A stretch of 64,000 bases of DNA, taken from the NCBI RefSeq assembly GCF_018278905.1, contig NZ_CP046600.1, positions 496,001 to 560,000 of the forward strand, in the 5' to 3' direction. The position numbers were made by a program, and so were the translations under genes. The number at the start of each line of letters is the position of its first letter. The stretch's first letter is position 1. The notes beneath the pieces were generated by a model that worked only from the letters and a program-made list of their open reading frames with translations, ran no database searches and was not told where the DNA came from. Source of the DNA: Mycobacterium spongiae (GTDB lineage Bacteria; Actinomycetota; Actinomycetes; Mycobacteriales; Mycobacteriaceae). Below, in pieces: positions 28,157-37,708 of the stretch.

Positions 28157-30382
28157 TTACGGGTCGCGGGGCAGGCCGAGCAGCCGCTCGGCGATGATGT
28201 TGAGCTGTACCTCCGAGGTGCCGCCGTAGATCGTGGTGGCGCGGCTGGCCAGCAGGTTCTCGCCCCATTTGCCGGGCGATTGCTCGGGGTCGCCGATCAC
28301 GGCATCGGTGCCGAAGGACGACACCGCAAATTCGGCATAGCCCTGACCGGTGCGCATCGACAGCAGCTTGGAGATCGCTGCCGACGGCATGGCGTCACCG
28401 CCGGAAAGGGTCAGCAACGTCGAGCGCAGGTTGAGCACTTTGGCGGCGTGACCCTCGGCAATCAATTGGCCGGCGCGGTGTCGCGCGACCTGGTCGAATT
28501 GGCCGTCGCGAACGAAGTCCACGAACTCGTCCAAGGTGGCCAGGAAATTGGAGTCGCTGCTGCCGATCGATACCCGCTCCGCGGTCAGGGTGTTGCGGCT
28601 GACCTCCCACCCCCGGTTCACCTCTCCCAAGACGTGGTCATCCGGCACGAACACGTCATCGATGTAGACGGTGTTGAAGAACTCATTTCCAGTGAGCTCT
28701 TTGAGCGGCTTGACTTGTATGCCTTCACTTCTCATGTCCAGCAGGAAATAGGTGATGCCGTTGTGCTTCGGAGCTGTCGGATCCGTTCGCGCCAAGAGCG
28801 CACCCCATTGGGAAAATTGCGCAGCGGTGGTCCAGATCTTCTGTCCGGTGATGCGCCAGCCACCGTCCACCCGGGTCGCCTTCGTGCTCAGGGCGGCGAG
28901 ATCGGATCCCGCACCTGGCTCGGAAAACAGTTGGCACCAAAAGATTTCGCCGCGGAAGGTCGGCGGCAGGAAGCGCTGCTTCTGTTCTTCGGTTCCAAAC
29001 GCGACGATCGACGGCACGATCCACGCCGCGATGGCAATCCGCGGTTGCTTGACCCGCCCGGCGGCGAGCTCCTGGGCGATGATGATCTGCTCGACCGGGC
29101 CGGCCGCCCGCCCCCACGGTGCGGGCAGATACGGCAAGACCCACCCGCCTTCGGCGAGCGCGGCCTTGCGCTGCTCGCGGGGCATCGCCTTCAGTGCGGC
29201 GACTTCGGCCCGGATCTCGGCCCTCAGCTCCTCGGTATCGGGGTCCAAATCGACGTCCACCGAACGCAGACCGATGCTTGTTGCGGTGTCCACCACGCGC
29301 TGCGGGTACTCCGAGGAGCGGCCGAAGCACGCGGCCACCATCAGGGCGCGGCGGTAATACACGTTCGTGTCGTGCTCCCAGGTGAAGCCGATGCCGCCAT
29401 GCACCTGAATGCAGTCCTGTGTACAACGCTGAGCTGCGGCCGGCGCTAGCGTGGCCGCTACCGCGGCGGCGAACTCCACACCTGAACCTGCCTCGGTTGT
29501 CTGGCCTGCCTCGCGCGCTTCGTCGAGGGCGCGTGCGGCATCCCACACCGCGGCGGTGGCCCTTTCGGTTTCGGCGATCATCTCCGCGCACTTGTGCTTG
29601 ATGGCCTGGAACTGACCGATCGGCCTGCCGAACTGCTCGCGGATCTTGGCGTATGCCGATGCGCTGTCAGTTGCCCACCGCGCGACACCCACGGCTTCTG
29701 CGGACAGCAACGTGGACATCAGCGCGTGGGCGGTCGTCATGGTCAGGTTGCTGAGTACGGCATCGTCGCCGACATCGATCGCGTTGGCCCGCACATGTGC
29801 GATCGGCCGCAGCGGATCCACGCTGGCAACCGGCTCGATCTCGAGCTGATCGTTGCGCAGCACAACCCACTCGTCGCCGCTGTCGATCGCCACCGGTAGG
29901 ACCAGGACGGATGCTTGTGCCGCGGCTGGTACGGCCCGCACTTCGCCCCGGATCACCAGGGCTCCTTCGCCCTCCGGGCCGTGCCGGGTGGCGGTGAGCC
30001 CGGAATCCAGGGCATAGGCGGCGATGGTTGCGCCGGACGCCAGTTCGGCCAGCACCGCCGCATGGGGGTCGTGTTCGGCGATCAGAGCGCTGGCGATCGC
30101 CGACGGGACGAACGGTCCGGGCATCGCCCCATAACCGAATTCCGCGAGCACCACCGCCAGCTCGAGGATGCCGAAACCCTGTCCGCCGACGGCTTCCGCG
30201 AGGTGCACACCCTGCAAGCCCTGTTCTGCCGCTGCCTGCCAGTACGCCGGCGGGTTTTCGACTGGGGTTTCGACGGTTGTTTCCAGGGCCGCGTGCAATA
30301 CCTCCGACGGCGCGACCCGCGCCACCAGGGATCGCACCGAATCGGCCAGGTCTCGATGCTCAGCAGTTATCGCGATTGGCAT
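28157..30382 (-). CDS. fadE6: Tandem acyl-CoA dehydrogenase FadE6
   Basis: A 741-residue protein made of two acyl-CoA dehydrogenase domains. The first (about 1-375) ends with CIQVHGGIGFTWEHD. The second (about 385-741) has CQLFSEPGAGSDLAAL, the flavin-binding stretch and TIYGGTSEVQLNIIAERLLG at the end. Such fused proteins may act as internal heterodimers, one half often being degenerate. The ATG at 30382 has GGAAGG about six bases upstream. Head-to-tail with the serA2 remnant and probably once downstream of serA2 in one operon. Confidence 0.9.
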   Translation of the reverse strand: MPIAITAEHRDLADSVRSLVARVAPSEVLHAALETTVETPVENPPAYWQAAAEQGLQGVHLAEAVGGQGFGILELAVVLAEFGYGAMPGPFVPSAIASALIAEHDPHAAVLAELASGATIAAYALDSGLTATRHGPEGEGALVIRGEVRAVPAAAQASVLVLPVAIDSGDEWVVLRNDQLEIEPVASVDPLRPIAHVRANAIDVGDDAVLSNLTMTTAHALMSTLLSAEAVGVARWATDSASAYAKIREQFGRPIGQFQAIKHKCAEMIAETERATAAVWDAARALDEAREAGQTTEAGSGVEFAAAVAATLAPAAAQRCTQDCIQVHGGIGFTWEHDTNVYYRRALMVAACFGRSSEYPQRVVDTATSIGLRSVDVDLDPDTEELRAEIRAEVAALKAMPREQRKAALAEGGWVLPYLPAPWGRAAGPVEQIIIAQELAAGRVKQPRIAIAAWIVPSIVAFGTEEQKQRFLPPTFRGEIFWCQLFSEPGAGSDLAALSTKATRVDGGWRITGQKIWTTAAQFSQWGALLARTDPTAPKHNGITYFLLDMRSEGIQVKPLKELTGNEFFNTVYIDDVFVPDDHVLGEVNRGWEVSRNTLTAERVSIGSSDSNFLATLDEFVDFVRDGQFDQVARHRAGQLIAEGHAAKVLNLRSTLLTLSGGDAMPSAAISKLLSMRTGQGYAEFAVSSFGTDAVIGDPEQSPGKWGENLLASRATTIYGGTSEVQLNIIAERLLGLPRDP

Positions 30383-30420
30383 TGCTTGCCTTCCCTTGCT
30401 CGTGCCGGGCACCCACCAAT

Positions 30421-30545
30421 CTAGTGATCATTCGCGTTTGGTTAGCGACGCGGTCCAGGGGCTGCCCATAGAGCAGCTGACTGCAGATGGCGCCGGCTTC
30501 GGACAGATAGCGCCGGTGTCGGCGGCCCACTCGTCGAGGAGCGAT
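30421..30545 (-). pseudogene. 3' remnant of a serA2-like hydroxyacid dehydrogenase gene
   Basis: On the minus strand this stretch encodes RRYLSEAGAICSQLLYGQP and then LDRVANQ before a shifted end. The intact gene at 34851 reads QRYLSEALANCRRLLNEQP and LAHVVNQPGDP. At the DNA level the match runs to the stop codon (TAG at 30423-30421) with clear divergence and a small deletion near its 5' edge. It is therefore a decayed copy of the serA2 3' end, now separated from the intact gene by the PE_PGRS pair. The rest of 30383-30663 shows no gene. Confidence 0.75.
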
Positions 30546-30567
30546 GTCAGTTGCTATCGCGGTCACA

Positions 30568-31045
30568 CCGGTGGATCAGTCGAAACGCTAGCGGGGTGTA
30601 GGAGTTGCGGATACTATTTTGACGTTTCCGAAAATAAACTCTCTCGACAGGAAGAGGCCGGCTGTGTCATACCTGGTGACGGTCCCGCAAACGGTCGCGA
30701 CAGCAGCCGGAGACTTGGTCACGATCGGATCGTCGATCGTCGAGGCGAACGCCGCAGCCGCGGCCCCGACCACCGCACTAGCCGCAGCAGCCGCCGACGA
30801 AGTATCGGCCGCCATCGCGCAATTCTTCGGCGCGCACGCACAGACCTATCAGCAGATCAGCGCCGAAGCCATGGCCTTTCACCACCACTTCGCACGCTCG
30901 CTCAGCGCGGCCGGCGCGTCCTACGCCAGCGCCGAAACGGCCACATTGCAAAGCCTGCAACAAGACCTACTGAGCGTCATCAACGCGCCCACACAAGCCC
31001 TGCTCGGACGCCCACTGATCGGCAACGGCGCCAACGGGACGGCGG
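30568..31045. repeat. 478-bp inverted repeat, left copy (leader + PE domain)
   Basis: Nearly identical, in opposite orientation, to 34247-34724. It spans about 96 bases of leader and promoter DNA plus the first ~127 codons of the PE_PGRS gene. The only protein difference noticed is Thr versus Ala in the ETATLQS/EAATLQS segment. Confidence 0.9.
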
Positions 31046-32484
31046 CAAATCCGAACGGCGGGGCCGGTGGGTTGCTGTACGGCAACGGTGGCAATGGCTA
31101 CAGCCCCACCAGCGGCGACAGCGCGCCCGGTGGTGCCGGCGGTGCTGCGGGGCTCATTGGCAATGGCGGGGCCGGCGGGGCCGGTTTCCTGGGCGGTGTC
31201 GGCGGTGCCGGTGGGCACGGTGGCTGGCTGTACGGCAATGGTGGGGCCGGTGGGGCCGGCGGGGCTGACGGCAACGCCGCCACCGGTGGGATGGGTGGTA
31301 ACGCCGGGCTAATCGGATTCGGTGGTGCCGGCGGGGCCGGTGGAGCCGGTAGTGCGACCGGCGGTGCTGGCGGCACCGGTGGAGCCGGCGGCACGGGCGG
31401 GTGGCTGTATGGCAACGGTGGAGCCGGCGGCACCGGCGGGGACTCCATCGGGGGTAGGGCCAATGGCGGCGACGGTGGCGCCGCGGGGCTGATCGGGGTC
31501 GGCGGGGCCGGCGGTGATGGCGGCGACGCCTCGGGCACCTTTGGGCAGGCCGGCGGAAACGGAGGAGCTGGCGGCCACGGTGGGCTGCTCATTGGCGCCG
31601 GCGGGGCCGGTGGGACCGGCGGCATCGGCGGCACCGGCAGCCCGGGCGGTGGCCCTGGCGGCGACGGTGGCAGTGGTGGTGACGCCGGGCTGATCGGTGT
31701 CGGTGGGGCCGGCGGTAGTGGCGGCGACGGTGTCGATACTGGTGGCGTGGCTGTCGGTGGGAATGGCGGGACTGGCGGGGCGGGCGGGACCGGTGGGTGG
31801 TTATTCGGGACCGGCGGTGCCGGCGGGACCGGCGGCAATGGCGGAACCCACGGTGGCTTGGGATCGGCCGGCGGTATCGGTGGGGTCGGCGGGGCCGCTG
31901 GACTGATCGGCGCCGGGGGTGCCGGCGGCGCCGGCGGCCTTGGTGGACCCACCTTTCCAGGCGGTGATGGCGCTGCTGGCGGGCGCGGTGGCGACGGTGG
32001 TAGCGGCGGGTGGTTCTTCGGTGATGGCGGGGTTGGCGGGGCCGGCGGCGGCGGCGCGGATGGTGCCGGTACGACTAGCAGTGGCGGGGGCGGCGGGACC
32101 GGGGGCGGCGGCGGTTCTGCCGGGTTGATCGGTGCCGGTGGCGCCGGCGGGGTGGGGGGAAGCGGCGGGATTGGCCTCGATGCTGGCGAATCCGGCGGTG
32201 CTGGCGGTCTGGGAGGGACGGGAGGCAGCGGTGGGGTGCTTGTCGGTGGCGGCGGCTCCGGCGGCTCCGGCGGTCTGGGCGGTCCTGGGTTAGCCTCCGC
32301 CAGCGGCGGGAGCGGTGGGACCGGCGGTAGCGGGGGTGGAGGCATCCTTATCGGTAACGGTGGTAGCGGGGGGGCCGGCGGTCCTGGGGGGTCTGGCTCT
32401 CCCGACGGGACCGGCGGCAGCGGTGGAATGGGCGGTTCCGGCGGGCTGTTGGGTCTTAACGGGGCGCCCGGCCCGTCGGGTTAG
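30664..32484 (+). CDS. PE_PGRS family protein (left member of convergent pair)
   Basis: 606 residues. Residues 1-95 form the helical PE domain that directs type VII (ESX-5) export. The conserved linker follows ([21 protein letters not shown]), and from about residue 125 there are Gly-Gly-X repeats (GGAGGTGG type) to the C-terminus. The GTG start is supported by GGAAGAGG. The PGRS region is GC-rich and repetitive; long Pro-rich frames on the other strand are artefacts of it. Its leader and PE domain are an inverted copy of the gene at 32628, but the repeat tails differ. Surface location is expected; the specific role is unknown. Confidence 0.92.
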   Translation: MSYLVTVPQTVATAAGDLVTIGSSIVEANAAAAAPTTALAAAAADEVSAAIAQFFGAHAQTYQQISAEAMAFHHHFARSLSAAGASYASAETATLQSLQQDLLSVINAPTQALLGRPLIGNGANGTAANPNGGAGGLLYGNGGNGYSPTSGDSAPGGAGGAAGLIGNGGAGGAGFLGGVGGAGGHGGWLYGNGGAGGAGGADGNAATGGMGGNAGLIGFGGAGGAGGAGSATGGAGGTGGAGGTGGWLYGNGGAGGTGGDSIGGRANGGDGGAAGLIGVGGAGGDGGDASGTFGQAGGNGGAGGHGGLLIGAGGAGGTGGIGGTGSPGGGPGGDGGSGGDAGLIGVGGAGGSGGDGVDTGGVAVGGNGGTGGAGGTGGWLFGTGGAGGTGGNGGTHGGLGSAGGIGGVGGAAGLIGAGGAGGAGGLGGPTFPGGDGAAGGRGGDGGSGGWFFGDGGVGGAGGGGADGAGTTSSGGGGGTGGGGGSAGLIGAGGAGGVGGSGGIGLDAGESGGAGGLGGTGGSGGVLVGGGGSGGSGGLGGPGLASASGGSGGTGGSGGGGILIGNGGSGGAGGPGGSGSPDGTGGSGGMGGSGGLLGLNGAPGPSG

Positions 32485-32627
32485 GGCATAGTGTCGCTGC
32501 TCAGTCACCGGGCGTCGCACTCATGGATCGCCGTGTGATGGTTAGGCCTCTACGGGTCATCGGGGGGCATGCGGCAACCGGCTTCGATACTTCGATCGGG
32601 CGGTCTACCAGCTAATCCGACATGTCG

Positions 32628-34628
32628 CTACGGCTGCACGATCCCGTCTGATCCATCTATTCCGTTGGTGCCCAGCAGCGTGCCGCCGCTGCCGCCCGTG
32701 CCGCCGGTGCCGGCGGTACCGCCAAACTGGCCGTCTCCACCGTTTCCGCCGCTACCGCCGATGCCGATCAGCCCGGCGTTTCCACCGGAACCACCGTTCC
32801 CTGCGCCGGAACCGATGCCGTCACCGCCGGTACCGCCGTTGCCGCCCACGCCGATCAGCCCGGCGTTGCCGCCCGCCCCGCCGTTGCCCGACGTACCGCC
32901 TGCGACGATGGTGCCGGCCCCCCCGGCCCCACCGAAGCCCAGGAGCGTCCCGCCAGCTCCGCCGGTGCCGCCAGCCCCGCCGCTACCAACAGCGAATTCG
33001 CCGCCAGATCCTCCGGCCCCGCCAATGCCGATCAACCCGGCCCTACCGCCGCTCCCGCCGGTCCCGCCGGCCCCGGAGGCGAATATCGATGCGGCCCCGC
33101 CGGCGCCACCGGCACCGAAGAGGAGCCCGCCAGCACCGCCGCCCCCGCCGCTGCCGCCGTCGTCGGTGGTGAACAACGATGCCGCGCCACCGGCGCCGCC
33201 GACGCCGAAGAGTAGCCCGGCGTCGCCGCCGGCGCCGCCGTCATTGCTACCGCTTTGACCGCCGGACCCACCGGCCCCGCCGTTACCGAACAGGCCTCCG
33301 TTGCCGCCGGCCCCGCCGACGCTTGGTAGGCCCCCGGAGATGTTGTTGCCGGCGTTCCCGCCTGCCCCGCCGGTGGCGCCGGAAAGCATCCCGGCGTCGC
33401 CGCCGGCTCCGCCGACACCGGCGGGGCCGCTACCTTCCTCATTGTCCCCGCCTGCCCCGCCGGCTCCGCCAGCACCGGCAAACAACCCGCCGGTCCCACC
33501 GTTTCCACCCGCCCCGCCGGGACTGCCCGTCGTCGTTGCGTCGGTGAGATTGTTGCCGCCCGGACCTCCGGCACCGCCGGGACCGAACAATCCGCCATCA
33601 CCGCCGTTTCCACCAGGCCCGGCAGAGCCGCCGCCGGGGTTTGCCGCGCCCGCGCCACCAGCGCCGCCGGCGCCGAAAAACATCCCGCCGGCACCGCCGT
33701 GTCCGCCAGGTCCCGCGCTGCCGCCGCCAGGGTTCGGTGCACCATTGCCGCCAGCACCGCCGGCGCCGAACAGTCCGCCATCCCCGCCGTTTCCGCCCGA
33801 TCCGGGGGAGCCGCCACCGGGGTTCGGCGCACCGTTGCCGCCGGCACCTCCTGGGCCGAACACTCCGCCAGGCCCACCGTTTCCGCCGTCCCCACCGCCG
33901 CCACCGCCGCCCGGGTTTACCGCGCCGTTGCCGCCGGCACCTCCGGCACTGAACAGCCCACCGGCCCCGCCGGTTCCGCCAGCCCCGCCGCCGCTGCCGT
34001 TAATGGCGGTGCCGATTCCGCCGTTACCGCCGACACCGGCGGCCCCAAAGATTAGGCCGGCGCGTCCGCCGCTTCCCCCGGTGCCGGCGCCACCGCCGGA
34101 GTCAATTCCGCCGGTCCCGCCAGCACCACCGGAGCCGAACAACCCCGCGTTGCCGCCGTTGCCGCCGTTCTGGCCGACGCCGCCGGACCCGCCGGCCCCA
34201 CCATTGCCAAACAAGATCCCGCCCGCTCCGCCGTGTTCCCCGGTCCCCGCCGTCCCGTTGGCGCCGTTGCCGATCAGTGGGCGTCCGAGCAGGGCTTGTG
34301 TGGGCGCGTTGATGACGCTCAGTAGGTCTTGTTGCAGGCTTTGCAATGTGGCCGCTTCGGCGCTGGCGTAGGACGCGCCGGCCGCGCTGAGCGAGCGTGC
34401 GAAGTGGTGGTGAAAGGCCATGGCTTCGGCGCTGATCTGCTGATAGGTCTGTGCGTGCGCGCCGAAGAATTGCGCGATGGCGGCCGATACTTCGTCGGCG
34501 GCTGCTGCGGCTAGTGCGGTGGTCGGGGCCGCGGCTGCGGCGTTCGCCTCGACGATCGACGATCCGATCGTGACCAAGTCTCCGGCTGCTGTCGCGACCG
34601 TTTGCGGGACCGTCACCAGGTATGACAC
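32628..34628 (-). CDS. PE_PGRS family protein (right member of convergent pair)
   Basis: 666 residues. The PE domain is the same as in the left gene except for one noted residue, with the same linker ([11 protein letters not shown]). The tail is different, richer in larger units such as [15 protein letters not shown] repeated four times (about residues 250-340), and ends in [13 protein letters not shown]. The GTG start and leader lie inside the inverted repeat, so both genes should respond to the same signals. The 143 bases between the convergent stops hold no clear terminator. Confidence 0.92.
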   Translation of the reverse strand: MSYLVTVPQTVATAAGDLVTIGSSIVEANAAAAAPTTALAAAAADEVSAAIAQFFGAHAQTYQQISAEAMAFHHHFARSLSAAGASYASAEAATLQSLQQDLLSVINAPTQALLGRPLIGNGANGTAGTGEHGGAGGILFGNGGAGGSGGVGQNGGNGGNAGLFGSGGAGGTGGIDSGGGAGTGGSGGRAGLIFGAAGVGGNGGIGTAINGSGGGAGGTGGAGGLFSAGGAGGNGAVNPGGGGGGGDGGNGGPGGVFGPGGAGGNGAPNPGGGSPGSGGNGGDGGLFGAGGAGGNGAPNPGGGSAGPGGHGGAGGMFFGAGGAGGAGAANPGGGSAGPGGNGGDGGLFGPGGAGGPGGNNLTDATTTGSPGGAGGNGGTGGLFAGAGGAGGAGGDNEEGSGPAGVGGAGGDAGMLSGATGGAGGNAGNNISGGLPSVGGAGGNGGLFGNGGAGGSGGQSGSNDGGAGGDAGLLFGVGGAGGAASLFTTDDGGSGGGGGAGGLLFGAGGAGGAASIFASGAGGTGGSGGRAGLIGIGGAGGSGGEFAVGSGGAGGTGGAGGTLLGFGGAGGAGTIVAGGTSGNGGAGGNAGLIGVGGNGGTGGDGIGSGAGNGGSGGNAGLIGIGGSGGNGGDGQFGGTAGTGGTGGSGGTLLGTNGIDGSDGIVQP

Positions 34629-34724
34629 AGCCGGCCTCTTCCTGTCGAGAGAGTTTATTTTCGGAAACGTCAAAATAGTATCCGCAACTCCTACACCCCG
34701 CTAGCGTTTCGACTGATCCACCGG
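34247..34724. repeat. 478-bp inverted repeat, right copy (leader + PE domain)
   Basis: Reverse-complement copy of 30568-31045. Both edges are sharp: identity stops at CCACCGG at the outer end and at the fifth base after AACGGGAC at the inner end. The rest of the gap to serA2 (34725-34850) shows nothing recognisable. Confidence 0.9.
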
Positions 34725-34850
34725 GCTGATCGAGACAACCGCACGCGGCGCAGCCCCGCGCATCACAAGAGACCAACGTCTGCGGCCGCGAGGTCGCCTC
34801 GGTCCCCTAGAAAGGACGGCCGCGGTCCAGTGATGCGCAGGCGGGTCGAG

Positions 34851-35831
34851 CTAGGGATCGCCCGGTTGGTTAACGACATGGGCCAGCGGCTGCTCGTTGA
34901 GCAGCCGACGGCAGTTGGCGAGCGCTTCACTCAGATAGCGCTGCATGGTGTCAGCGGTGTACCAGGTCACGTGTGGTGTGAGCACCACGTTGTCCAGGCC
35001 GAGCAGAGGGTTGTCGGGTGCTATCGGCTCCACCTCGAAGACGTCGAGTCCCGCGGCCGCCAGCGATCCGTCACGCAGTGCGTCCACAAGCGCGACTTCG
35101 TCGACGACGGCACCGCGTGAGGTGTTGACCAGAACTGCGTTGGGTTTCATTCCGGCCAGTGCATGCTTGTCGAGAAGGTGATGGGTGTCCGTCGTCAGCG
35201 GCAGGTGCAGCGAGACGACGTCGCTGGCGGCCAGGAGTTCCGCGAGGGGCCGCCAACCGGGCCGTCCGTCGTCGCGGGTGCTGGTGTGCAGGACGGTGGC
35301 CCCCATGGCGGAGACGATGCTGCCGACGTGTTTGGCGACGTTTCCGTAGCCGACCAGACCGACGGTGCAGGCGCCGATGTCGCGCACTGTTTCGCCCAGG
35401 TCGGGGTCGGCGGGCCAGCCGCGCCCATCGCGGACCGCGCGGTCGAGGGTCGGCAGTCGGCGCAACGCCGCCAACATCAGCAACACCGCTCCCTCGGCGA
35501 CCGACGGCGCGTTGGCACCGGGCATATTTGCCACTGCGATGCCATGTTTGGTCGCGGCCGCCACGTCGATGGTGTTCACACCCGCGCCGAGTTTGTGCAC
35601 CAACCGCAGCCGGTTCCCTTGCTGCAAGTCGGTGGCCGATAGCGGGCGAAGCACATGCCAGATCACGTCCGCGCTCGGTAGCTCCCGGTAGAAACACTCA
35701 TCGTCATTCTCGGCGCACCAGCGGACATCAAGCCACTCGCGTTCAGCCGCGACAATGTCAAGCACAGTGGCTCCAGCAACGAAGTGTGCGAGAACGCGCA
35801 GGGGAGGTGTCGGGGGTTGTTTCAGCGCCAT
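34851..35831 (-). CDS. serA2: D-2-hydroxyacid/phosphoglycerate dehydrogenase-like protein (SerA2-like)
   Basis: A 326-residue NAD-dependent D-2-hydroxyacid dehydrogenase without the ACT/regulatory domains of SerA1. The Rossmann motif is VGLVGYGNVAKHVG. The catalytic residues are Arg in LVNTSRGAVVDE, Glu in DVFEVEP and His in LTPHVTWYT. It resembles H37Rv Rv0728c, which I recall as the same length but at another locus. The ATG overlaps the hydrolase stop by 10 bases, so it belongs to the TetR-hydrolase-dehydrogenase operon. The substrate is not certain; phosphoglycerate is one option. Confidence 0.85.
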   Translation of the reverse strand: MALKQPPTPPLRVLAHFVAGATVLDIVAAEREWLDVRWCAENDDECFYRELPSADVIWHVLRPLSATDLQQGNRLRLVHKLGAGVNTIDVAAATKHGIAVANMPGANAPSVAEGAVLLMLAALRRLPTLDRAVRDGRGWPADPDLGETVRDIGACTVGLVGYGNVAKHVGSIVSAMGATVLHTSTRDDGRPGWRPLAELLAASDVVSLHLPLTTDTHHLLDKHALAGMKPNAVLVNTSRGAVVDEVALVDALRDGSLAAAGLDVFEVEPIAPDNPLLGLDNVVLTPHVTWYTADTMQRYLSEALANCRRLLNEQPLAHVVNQPGDP

Positions 35832-36955
35832 CGCTGGGCTATCCAGGTGGCTATGGTGTCCGCTTGCTGCGTGCGCGCGCCGGTAGTGGTGAAGTAGTGG
35901 TCGCTGTCGATCGAGCCCTGCGTCTTGTCGGTGCTCGCCAGCGCGTCGTAGATGTGCTGTGCGTCGGAGGGGAAAACACCGGTGTCGGCTTCGGCATTGA
36001 TAACCAGGGCCGGACAGGTGATGCGGGCCAGGTGCGGCTCGGCCCGTGTCTGTGCCACCCGCAGGCTCCACATTCCGAGCCAGCTGCGTAGCGTGCACGC
36101 CGCGGCGATGCCGTGTGCGGACCGGTTCGCCTTGGCCGGTGTGCCCGCGTAGCACTGGTTGGGCTGACGTTTCGTCGGTTCGATGCTGGGATCGACCATG
36201 CGCGGGTCGGCCCAGGTGCGCATCACGCTGAATGGCCGATCGGAGAACCCGGCCGCGCGAACACGTTGAAGTTCTGCTTCGGCCCACTCGGTGATGGCGT
36301 GGTTGCGAGTGACCTGCGCCGCGCGGTAGCGGCCGAGGAACTCCGCCGAATATGGCGGGCCGTTGCGGACGTTGAACAGGTCCAGTTCGGGATCTGTTGC
36401 CACCGGATCGTTCTCGTCCACCACTGCCGCGTCCATCCAGGACGTCAGGACATCCGGTCGCCCGGGATGCGCGGCGGTCGCGACGTAGCCGTCGGCAGCG
36501 GGCAGTTCGGCCAAACCCGTGGCTGGCCGCATGCCTTGCAGCGCAGTCACGTTCGGTTCAACCGCCTGTGACTGATAAGCACCCATCAACGAACCACCCC
36601 CCGAATTACCAAGCAAAACCACCGTTTCCACACCCTGAACTTCGCGCAGCCAGCGCACCCCGACCCCGATATCGACCAGGGCATGATCGAGCAGAAAGCT
36701 ACTTTCGAAGCCGCGGAATCTCGTGTTCCAGCCCAGAAATCCGATACCACGGGTGGCGATGTAGTCGGCGAGATAGTGCTCGGAGAAATCGATCTGATAG
36801 TGCGTGGCGATGATCGCGACCGTCGGTTTGCATCCGGCGGCGTAGTGGTAGAGCCCCTGGCACGGGTGCCCGCCCGCACCGGCGCGCCCAGCGGTTGGCG
36901 ACGCCAGCCCGACGAACTCTCGAGTGATCTCCGGTGCGCCTGTGTGGGCAGGCAA
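35822..36955 (-). CDS. Alpha/beta hydrolase (Rv0272c-like)
   Basis: A 377-residue hydrolase. The nucleophile elbow is GNSGGGS in VVLLGNSGGGSLMGAY. The acid residue is probably in NAEADTGVFP and the histidine in DSDHYFTTTG near the C-terminus. No signal peptide. The orthologue in H37Rv has the same length and neighbours. The TTG start lies one base after the TetR stop, so the genes are co-transcribed; the start has only the preceding coding sequence as ribosome site. The substrate is unknown, perhaps an ester of the hydroxyacid handled by the next gene. Confidence 0.8.
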   Translation of the reverse strand: MPAHTGAPEITREFVGLASPTAGRAGAGGHPCQGLYHYAAGCKPTVAIIATHYQIDFSEHYLADYIATRGIGFLGWNTRFRGFESSFLLDHALVDIGVGVRWLREVQGVETVVLLGNSGGGSLMGAYQSQAVEPNVTALQGMRPATGLAELPAADGYVATAAHPGRPDVLTSWMDAAVVDENDPVATDPELDLFNVRNGPPYSAEFLGRYRAAQVTRNHAITEWAEAELQRVRAAGFSDRPFSVMRTWADPRMVDPSIEPTKRQPNQCYAGTPAKANRSAHGIAAACTLRSWLGMWSLRVAQTRAEPHLARITCPALVINAEADTGVFPSDAQHIYDALASTDKTQGSIDSDHYFTTTGARTQQADTIATWIAQRWR

Positions 36956-36956
36956 T

Positions 36957-37595
36957 TCAGCGAACCTCCTCGCCGTAAATGGCTCGGTAGTAGATATTGG
37001 CCAGCGTCTGTATGCAGGCCTGGTCGTCGGGTTCGCTGGATCGCGGCCCGCTGAGCTGGATGTAGCAGAACTGATTGAACATCGCCACGATCGCCACAGC
37101 GATCAGCTGGGGGTCGTCCCCGGGACAGTAACCCTCGGCTTGGGCGCGTTTCACTGTCTCGGCGATGAAGGAGATTGGGATGGCACACATCTGAGCCCAG
37201 TACTGCGCGAAGTCATCGTTGACCATCGCCAGCTGCGAAACGCTGATCACTTCGGCAAGGCGGTTGCGATAGGTGTGCCAATGCGCGGCGGCCGCCTCGT
37301 ACGCGCGCTCGCGGTTGGATAGCCCGTGGCCGGTTACCGAGAGCGCCCGCTGGTTGGCTTCATCGCGGAAGCGCACGGCCCACTGCCGCACCATCGCCTC
37401 TTTGGAGTCGTAATAGTTGTAGAACGATGCGGCCGAGCGGCCCGCCGCAGCGGCGATATCGGCGATGGTGGTCGCCAGGATCCCTTTGCGCGCGATGACT
37501 ACTCGCGCCGCGTCGTCGATTGCGGCTTGGGTCCGGCGGCCGCGATGGGTGGGGAACCGGCCGGGTCGGCCGTGCTGCTCGGACGCGGTCGCCAC
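36957..37595 (-). CDS. TetR-family regulator (Rv0273c-like)
   Basis: A 212-residue regulator with an N-terminal helix-turn-helix (about residues 25-70: TIADIAAAAGRSAASFYNYYDSK) and a helical C-terminal ligand domain. The GTG start has GGGAGG upstream. It is divergent from the glyoxalase-fold gene, and a perfect 36-bp palindrome lies between them. It probably represses itself, the hydrolase-serA2 operon and the divergent gene. Confidence 0.9.
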   Translation of the reverse strand: MATASEQHGRPGRFPTHRGRRTQAAIDDAARVVIARKGILATTIADIAAAAGRSAASFYNYYDSKEAMVRQWAVRFRDEANQRALSVTGHGLSNRERAYEAAAAHWHTYRNRLAEVISVSQLAMVNDDFAQYWAQMCAIPISFIAETVKRAQAEGYCPGDDPQLIAVAIVAMFNQFCYIQLSGPRSSEPDDQACIQTLANIYYRAIYGEEVR

Positions 37596-37624
37596 CTGCT
37601 GCGCCCTCCCTTCGGCAGCTCTGG

Positions 37625-37660
37625 TCCAAATCTGAATCTGATGTTAGATTCAGATTTGGA
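37625..37660. promoter_or_regulatory. 36-bp perfect palindrome, likely operator of the adjacent TetR regulator
   Basis: TCCAAATCTGAATCT is followed by a 6-base centre (GATGTT) and its exact reverse complement. It lies 30 bases upstream of the TetR start and 49 bases upstream of the divergent gene start. Each arm also contains direct ATCTGA/AAATCTG-like half-sites, so two dimers could bind. Confidence 0.85.
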
Positions 37661-37708
37661 TATCGGCCAGACCTTGCACCCAAGGGAACGGGACCGATGG
37701 GAGCCGCG

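Noticed and set aside
31098..32345. Long Pro-rich frame antisense to the left PE_PGRS gene
   Set aside because: It is the complement of GGC/GCC repeats, has no start context and is not family-like. The same applies to 33301-34371 and 40261-41700.
31040..34250. Tandem GC-rich repeats that could suggest CRISPR or a satellite
   Set aside because: They encode in-frame Gly-Gly-X repeats of PE_PGRS proteins. There are no constant repeats with unique spacers of fixed length.
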